From positions 1 through 64,000 of the forward strand of contig CAKKPG010000044.1 in NCBI GenBank assembly GCA_919901555.1: DNA of 64,000 bases. Direction: 5' to 3'. This DNA comes from Nitrospiria bacterium (GTDB lineage Bacteria > Nitrospirota > UBA9217). Within the stretch, counting starts at the first letter, position 1; each line of letters starts with the position of its first letter. Positions 58,779 to 64,000 of the stretch are shown in pieces. A model generated the notes under the pieces. It saw nothing but the letters and a program-made list of their open reading frames with translations, did no database searches and was not told where the DNA came from. The translations under genes and the position numbers were made by a program.

Positions 58779-58892
58779 ACGATCTTCCATGAAGCGCATG
58801 TCCCCAAGTTTTTTCTTGACATTCCACGGGATTAAAAAGTATTATAAAAAGTCTTATTAATCAATCCATTTCATCTTCCGGAGCCCATCCTT

Positions 58893-59705
58893 ATGAATCT
58901 CATATTTTTTCAAGCGGCTATGGGGGTTTATGTCCTCGCGGCCGCGGGATACATTGCATACTTCATCAAACCTGAGCGGAAGACCGCAGCCGTTGCTTCC
59001 CTCTGGGCGACCTTCGCGGGACTCATCCTCCACGGCGCATACTTTGGACTCCGGTGGGCAGAGTCGGGCCGAATACCGGTGACGAACTTCTTCGAGGCCA
59101 TCAATTTCCTCGGCATGGGCATTGTGCTCGTGTTCCTCGTCATGGAGTTCAGGTTCAAAATCCCCGCTCTTGGCTCGTTCATGCTTCCCCTCGTCGTTCT
59201 CCTCATGATGCCCGCGGCCCTGCTTTCGAGCGGCATCGAGGAACTCAAGCCCATACTCAAGAGCGGCTGGCTGGGCGTGCATACGAGCCTGGCGGTCCTG
59301 GGCGATGCGGCCTTCGCCTTCGCCTTCATCGTCTCCATCATGTACCTCATCCAGGAACATCAGCTCAAGACCAAGCACCTGGGGGCGATCTTCCACCGCT
59401 TGCCGCCGCTGGATGTGATGGATACGCTCGGTTACAAGGCGCTGTCCTTCGGCTGGCCCGTGTTCACCCTCGGCATGCTTACCGGCTCCGTCTGGGCCGA
59501 GAGCGCCTGGGGCTCCTACTGGAGCTGGGACCCCAAGGAGACGTGGTCGCTCATCACCTGGGTCATCTACCTGGTGCTTCTCCATCTCCGGACCATCGGA
59601 TGGAGGGGAAGGAAGATGGCCTATCTCTCCATTGCCGGATTCGTCTTTGTTCTGGTGAGCTTTTTCGTCATCAGCCGGCTGGGCATGGGGAAGCATAGTT
59701 TTTAG
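58893..59705 (+). CDS. ccsA: Cytochrome c biogenesis protein, CcsA/ResC family
   Basis: WWD-type motif 'WGSYWSWDPKETWSLITWVIYLVLLHLR'. Confidence 0.93.
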   Translation: MNLIFFQAAMGVYVLAAAGYIAYFIKPERKTAAVASLWATFAGLILHGAYFGLRWAESGRIPVTNFFEAINFLGMGIVLVFLVMEFRFKIPALGSFMLPLVVLLMMPAALLSSGIEELKPILKSGWLGVHTSLAVLGDAAFAFAFIVSIMYLIQEHQLKTKHLGAIFHRLPPLDVMDTLGYKALSFGWPVFTLGMLTGSVWAESAWGSYWSWDPKETWSLITWVIYLVLLHLRTIGWRGRKMAYLSIAGFVFVLVSFFVISRLGMGKHSF

Positions 59706-59728
59706 GGATGTGCCGAGACGCCAAGATG

Positions 59729-59857
59729 ACAATGCAAAAGTCAAATTTCAAAATGCAAATTGTAAAGTTGCGGTATGGCCTAAGGCCATGATTTTCATTT
59801 TGACTTTTGCATTTTGCACTCTGCATTTTGCATTCATCAGACTTCGTGTCTCCGTGG
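59729..59857. repeat. 145-bp repeat family, copy 3, inverted orientation and slightly shorter
   Basis: 'acaatgcaaaagtcaaat…gcggtatggcc..aggccatgat…tgacttttgcattttgcactctgcattttgcattcatcagacttcgtg' is the reverse complement of copies 1 and 2 with a small deletion. Confidence 0.85.
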
Positions 59858-59897
59858 TAGATTTTGTTATGGCTTGTCAGGCGTAGGTGATTAAAGA

Positions 59898-61220
59898 ATG
59901 GGCATCATTGTAGTCGGTCTCAGCCATAAGACGGCGCCGGTGGATGTGCGGGAAAAGCTCTCATTCCCCGAGGCCACAGTGCCCGACGCCCTCAAGACGC
60001 TCATGGGCTATGAAGGCATCAGGGAAAGCCTCATCCTCTCCACGTGCAACCGCGTCGAGATCTACGCCGCTGTCCAGGACAGCGCACAGGGCGTGGACCA
60101 GATCAAGAAGTTCATCGCCGATTATCACAATCTCTCCCGCGAGGCGCTGGAGCGGTCGCTCTACATTCATACCGACGGCCAGGGCGTGCGTCATGTCTTC
60201 CGCGTGGCGTCGAGTCTGGACTCCATGGTCGTCGGCGAGCCCCAGATCCTGGGCCAGATCAAGGACGCCTTCGACATCTCACTCAAGAGCAAGACGACGA
60301 GCGCGGTCCTGAACAAGCTGATGAAGAAGGCCATTTCCGTGGCCAAGCGCGTGCGGACCGAGACGAAGATCGCCGAAAGCGCCGTGTCCATCAGCTTCGC
60401 CGCCGTGGAGCTGGCGCGCAAGATATTCGGCGACCTCGAGGGCAAGGCCGTAATGCTCCTCGGCGCCGGCGAGATGGCGGAGCTTGCCGCGCGGCACCTC
60501 CTGAACAACGGCGTGAAGACCATCATGGTGGCCAACCGGACCTTCGAACGGGCGGTGGAACTGGCAAAGGAATTCAACGGCAGCGCCGTACGGTTCGAGG
60601 ACTTTCCCTCGGAGATGGTCATGGCGGACATCCTCATCTGCTCCACGGGCGCTTCGCACTATGTGGTGAAGCACGATATCGTGAGCCGCGCCGTCAAGGA
60701 CAGGCGCCATAAACCCATATTCATGATCGACATCTCGGTGCCCCGGAACATCGACCCCGACGTCAACAACATCGACAACGTTTATCTCTACGATATCGAC
60801 AACCTCCAGGGCGTGGTGACGGCCAACGTGCAGGGCCGGCAGAAAGAAGCGGAGAAGGCCGAAGAGATCATCACGCAGGAAGTGGAGACGTACCTCCAGT
60901 GGGAGCGCTCCCTCGACGCCGTGCCGACCATCGTTGACCTCCGGGAAAAGGTGGAGGACATCAGAAAGCGGGAACTGGAGAAGACCCTGTGCCAGATGAA
61001 CGGCATCAGCGACGAGCAGCGAAACGCCGTTGAAGCCCTCTCCACGGCCATTGTGAACAAGATCGTCCACGCGCCCATTGTGGTGCTGAAGCAGGCCGCG
61101 TCGAACCCCGAGAGCGGGGACCTCTGTTCCTTCGCGCGCAAGCTCTTCAACCTCGACAAGGAGCTGAAAAGACACAGCCATGAGAAGGGCTTTGGTTCCG
61201 GGGAAGGGTCTGAGAAATAG
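59898..61220 (+). CDS. hemA: Glutamyl-tRNA reductase
   Basis: 'GLSHKTAPVDVREKLSF', 'LSTCNRVEIYA', 'MVVGEPQILGQIKDAF', 'VMLLGAGEMAELAARHL'. Confidence 0.97.
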   Translation: MGIIVVGLSHKTAPVDVREKLSFPEATVPDALKTLMGYEGIRESLILSTCNRVEIYAAVQDSAQGVDQIKKFIADYHNLSREALERSLYIHTDGQGVRHVFRVASSLDSMVVGEPQILGQIKDAFDISLKSKTTSAVLNKLMKKAISVAKRVRTETKIAESAVSISFAAVELARKIFGDLEGKAVMLLGAGEMAELAARHLLNNGVKTIMVANRTFERAVELAKEFNGSAVRFEDFPSEMVMADILICSTGASHYVVKHDIVSRAVKDRRHKPIFMIDISVPRNIDPDVNNIDNVYLYDIDNLQGVVTANVQGRQKEAEKAEEIITQEVETYLQWERSLDAVPTIVDLREKVEDIRKRELEKTLCQMNGISDEQRNAVEALSTAIVNKIVHAPIVVLKQAASNPESGDLCSFARKLFNLDKELKRHSHEKGFGSGEGSEK

Positions 61221-61233
61221 CGAAAGCAGTTTT

Positions 61234-61327
61234 GCCACGAATTTGCACGAATGAACACGAATTAAGAAATTGAATGCCAAACTGTTTTGCATTTGATTTG
61301 TTCGTGAAAATTCGTGTTCATTCGCGG
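61234..61327. repeat. Inverted 'cacgaatttgcacgaatgaacacgaatt…aattcgtgttcattcgcgg' intergenic repeat
   Basis: Inverted arms AATGAACACGAATT / AATTCGTGTTCATT. Confidence 0.6.
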
Positions 61328-61354
61328 CTGAATAAGATTTTCAAGGAGCTTTCA

Positions 61355-62317
61355 TTGAGAAAAGAGATCAGAATCGGGACCCGCTCCAGCGCGCTGGCGC
61401 TCTGGCAGGCGGAGTGGGTGAAGTCGGAACTGGAAAAAAAATATCCCGGCATGACCGTGTCGCTCACGAAGATCAAGACCACCGGTGACAAGATCCTCGA
61501 TGTCCCTCTGGCCAAGGTCGGCGGCAAGGGTCTGTTCGTGAAAGAGATCGAAGAGGCAATGCTGCGGGGGGAGATCGATATCGCCGTGCACAGCATGAAG
61601 GATGTGCCCACGTTCTTCCCCGACGGACTGCACCTGGGCGCGATCACCAAACGCGAAGACGCGAGGGACGCATTGATCTCGCGGAACAAAGTGAAGTTCA
61701 GCGACCTGCCGAAGGGCGCGAACATCGGCACGAGCAGTCTCCGCCGCCAGGCGCAGATCATGAGCCTGCGGCCTGATTTCGTCATCCACCAGCTCCGGGG
61801 CAACGTGGACACCAGGATCCGGAAGCTCAAAGAAGGACAGTTCGACGCCATTATACTTGCCGCCGCGGGCGTAAAACGGCTGGGGCTGGCGGAGAACGTG
61901 ACCGAATACATCGACCCTGAAATCAGCCTTCCGGCCATCGGCCAGGGAGCGCTCGGCATCGAATGCCGGGTGGACGACCGGGAATTGAACGACCTCATCT
62001 CCTTCTTTAATCATTCCGAAAGCCGGACCTGCGTAACAGGAGAGCGTGCGCTCCTGCGCAGGCTTGAAGGCGGATGCCAGGTCCCCATCGCGTGCCACGG
62101 ACAGATCAAGGACAATAAGCTCCACCTCGTCGGCCTTGTGGGAAGCGTTGACGGAAAACGCATCATCAAGGACTCCCTCTCCGGTCCCCGGTCCGACGCG
62201 GAACGGCTCGGCGTGACCCTGGCGGAGAAGCTCCTCAAGCAGGGCGCGGACGTGATCCTGAGGGAAGTATACGGGCAGAGCCCGGATTACAGCGGAAATA
62301 ATTTGCTGGAAAATTAA
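61355..62317 (+). CDS. hemC: Porphobilinogen deaminase (hydroxymethylbilane synthase)
   Basis: 'EIRIGTRSSALALWQAEWVKSEL', 'GTSSLRRQAQI', 'LRGNVDTRIRKL', 'LEGGCQVPIACHG'; likely TTG start at 61355 because the listed extension lies in a repeat. Confidence 0.95.
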   Translation: MRKEIRIGTRSSALALWQAEWVKSELEKKYPGMTVSLTKIKTTGDKILDVPLAKVGGKGLFVKEIEEAMLRGEIDIAVHSMKDVPTFFPDGLHLGAITKREDARDALISRNKVKFSDLPKGANIGTSSLRRQAQIMSLRPDFVIHQLRGNVDTRIRKLKEGQFDAIILAAAGVKRLGLAENVTEYIDPEISLPAIGQGALGIECRVDDRELNDLISFFNHSESRTCVTGERALLRRLEGGCQVPIACHGQIKDNKLHLVGLVGSVDGKRIIKDSLSGPRSDAERLGVTLAEKLLKQGADVILREVYGQSPDYSGNNLLEN

Positions 62318-62352
62318 CCTGACCCGGACAAGTGGGAACCAAATATGCCACG

Positions 62353-62497
62353 AAGGCACGAAGTCTGATGAATGCAAAATGCAGAGTGCAAAATGCAAAA
62401 GTCAAAATGAAGGAATATAAATCATGGCCTGGGGCCATACCGCAATTTTACAATTTGCATTTTACAATTTGACTTTTGCATTGTCTTTTTCGTGCCT
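62353..62497. repeat. 145-bp intergenic repeat, copy 2
   Basis: One mismatch against 3897-4041. Confidence 0.9.
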
Positions 62498-62632
62498 TAG
62501 AGCCTTCGTGGCTGAATTTTGTTTCCATTTTGTGTAGAATTTGATTCATTTAACTAAATCTGCCGCAAAAACACCAGGGCACAAAGATTTTCTTGGAGTC
62601 TTCGTGCCTTCGTGGCGATTCTTTGTCAGGTT

Positions 62633-64000
62633 ATGACATCATCAATCGGAAAAGTATACCTGATCGGCGCGGGGCCCGGTGATCCGGGGTTGATCACCGT
62701 CAAGGGCCTGGAGTGGGTGAAGAAGGCCGACGTCATCATCTACGACTACCTCGCCAACGAACGGATCCTCGACCACCGCAGGCCCGATGCCGAACTTATC
62801 TACGTGGGCAAGCAGGGGAGCAGACACACCCTTCCGCAGGAGGACATCAACGCCCTCATCATCAGGAAGGCCAAAGAGGGAAGGATCGTAGCGCGCCTGA
62901 AAGGCGGGGACCCCTTTATCTTCGGCCGGGGAGGGGAGGAGGCCGAGGACCTGGTGGACAACGGCATACCCTTCGAGGTCGTCCCCGGCGTGACTGCGGC
63001 AACGGCAGTGCCCACCTATGCGGGCATTCCGCTGACCCACCGCGAGCATACGGCGAGCGTGGCCTTTGTGACGGGCCACGAGGACCCCACGAAACCGGAA
63101 TCAAAAGTGCATTGGGACCGGATCGCAACAGGGATCGGCACCCTCGTGTTCTTCATGGGTATGAAGAACCTCCAGAACATCGTGGACAACCTCGTCTCTC
63201 ACGGCAGGAGCGTTGATACTCCCGTGGCCCTCATTCAATGGGGGACGCGGACGGACCAGAGGGTCGCTACCGGCACGTTGAAGGACATCGTCCAAAAAGT
63301 GAAGGAAGCGCGGCTGGGCCCGCCCGCAATCATCGTCGTGGGCGAGGTGGTGAAGCTGAGGAAAAAATTGAACTGGTACGAGGCCAAGCCGCTCTTCGGC
63401 AAGCGCATCGTGGTCACCCGTTCCCGGGACCAGGCGAGCGTGTTTGTGGAAATGCTCATCGACCGCGGCGCCTCGCCCATCGAGTTTCCGAGCATCGACG
63501 TCGTGCCGCCCACAAGCTGGGCCGAACTGGACAGCGCTCTCGATGTTGTCGAGACCTACCAGTGGGTGATCTTCACCAGCGCCAACGCTGTGCGGTTCTT
63601 CTTCGAGCGGCTTCGAAGCAGGGGCACGGACCTCCGCATCCTGAAGGGCGTGAATATCTGCGCCGTAGGGCCGAAGACCGCCGAGGCGCTTGAGCAGCAT
63701 GGGCTCAAGGCCGACCTCATTCCCGCGGAGTTCAAGGCCGAGGGAGTGCTCGCGGCCCTCGGCGGGGTCCAGGTGAAAGGCCGGCGGTTCCTCATCCCCC
63801 GCGCAAAGGTGGCGCGGGAGATCATCCCGGAGAAGCTCAGGGAACTGGGCGCCGAGGTGACGGTGGCGACGGCCTATGAAAACGTGAGGCCGGCCGCGGA
63901 CGTGGAGCGAGTCAAGAAGCTTTTTACAGAGAAAAAAATATCAGCGGTGACCTTTACGAGCTCGTCCACGGTGCATAATTTTGTTGAAATGCTCGGCCAA
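62633..64000 (+). CDS. cobA/hemD: Uroporphyrinogen-III C-methyltransferase / uroporphyrinogen-III synthase fusion, open at the window end
   Basis: ATG 62633; 'GKVYLIGAGPGDPGLITVKGLEWVKKADVIIYDYL', 'RLKGGDPFIFGRGGEEAEDL', then HemD 'GKRIVVTRSRDQASVFVEMLIDRGA…VIFTSANAVRFFFERL'; 456 codons to the window end. Confidence 0.95.
   Translation, partial: MTSSIGKVYLIGAGPGDPGLITVKGLEWVKKADVIIYDYLANERILDHRRPDAELIYVGKQGSRHTLPQEDINALIIRKAKEGRIVARLKGGDPFIFGRGGEEAEDLVDNGIPFEVVPGVTAATAVPTYAGIPLTHREHTASVAFVTGHEDPTKPESKVHWDRIATGIGTLVFFMGMKNLQNIVDNLVSHGRSVDTPVALIQWGTRTDQRVATGTLKDIVQKVKEARLGPPAIIVVGEVVKLRKKLNWYEAKPLFGKRIVVTRSRDQASVFVEMLIDRGASPIEFPSIDVVPPTSWAELDSALDVVETYQWVIFTSANAVRFFFERLRSRGTDLRILKGVNICAVGPKTAEALEQHGLKADLIPAEFKAEGVLAALGGVQVKGRRFLIPRAKVAREIIPEKLRELGAEVTVATAYENVRPAADVERVKKLFTEKKISAVTFTSSSTVHNFVEMLGQ

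Noticed and set aside
61352-62398. 348-aa minus-strand ORF opposite hemC
   Set aside because: Begins inside the 145-bp repeat and is antisense to hemC.
59898-64000. hemA-hemC-cobA/hemD arrangement as a novel cluster
   Set aside because: A common haem-biosynthesis gene order in several bacterial phyla, including the HemD fusion.

Overview
This 64 kb bacterial window has no rRNA, tRNA or CRISPR array that I could see. By gene content it looks like Nitrospirota or Desulfobacterota, which is only an inference. Housekeeping genes include serA, cspA-like, rpmB, recG, ligA, nfo and a haem operon (ccsA, hemA, hemC, cobA/hemD fusion). Two accessory blocks stand out. (1) About 6.5-35 kb is an envelope locus: two giant alpha-2-macroglobulin-like proteins with CTEQ thioester motifs, two canonical pilins plus a pilin-like paralog without the FTLIEL motif, a short GspF/PilC-like protein with no ATPase, a 1.8k-residue secreted protein, two PbpC-type penicillin-binding proteins, a TM2-like/signal peptidase I fusion and a CAP-domain protein. 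(2) About 46.4-53.4 kb is a defence-like island: ParE/Phd toxin-antitoxin, a single-chain restriction-methyltransferase, a DprA/SLOG-like protein, an FRG-domain protein and a DUF262 protein. A degenerate copy of the 3' end of the neighbouring response-regulator gene lies between the TA module and the RM gene. Several intergenic repeat families are visible, including a 145-bp element in two near-identical copies 58 kb apart plus an inverted copy, a 198-bp element with 12-bp terminal inverted repeats, and an inverted repeat in frame inside a coding sequence. A CAP-domain gene remnant lies just upstream of the first macroglobulin gene. Family calls come from reading the translations; no database search was run.
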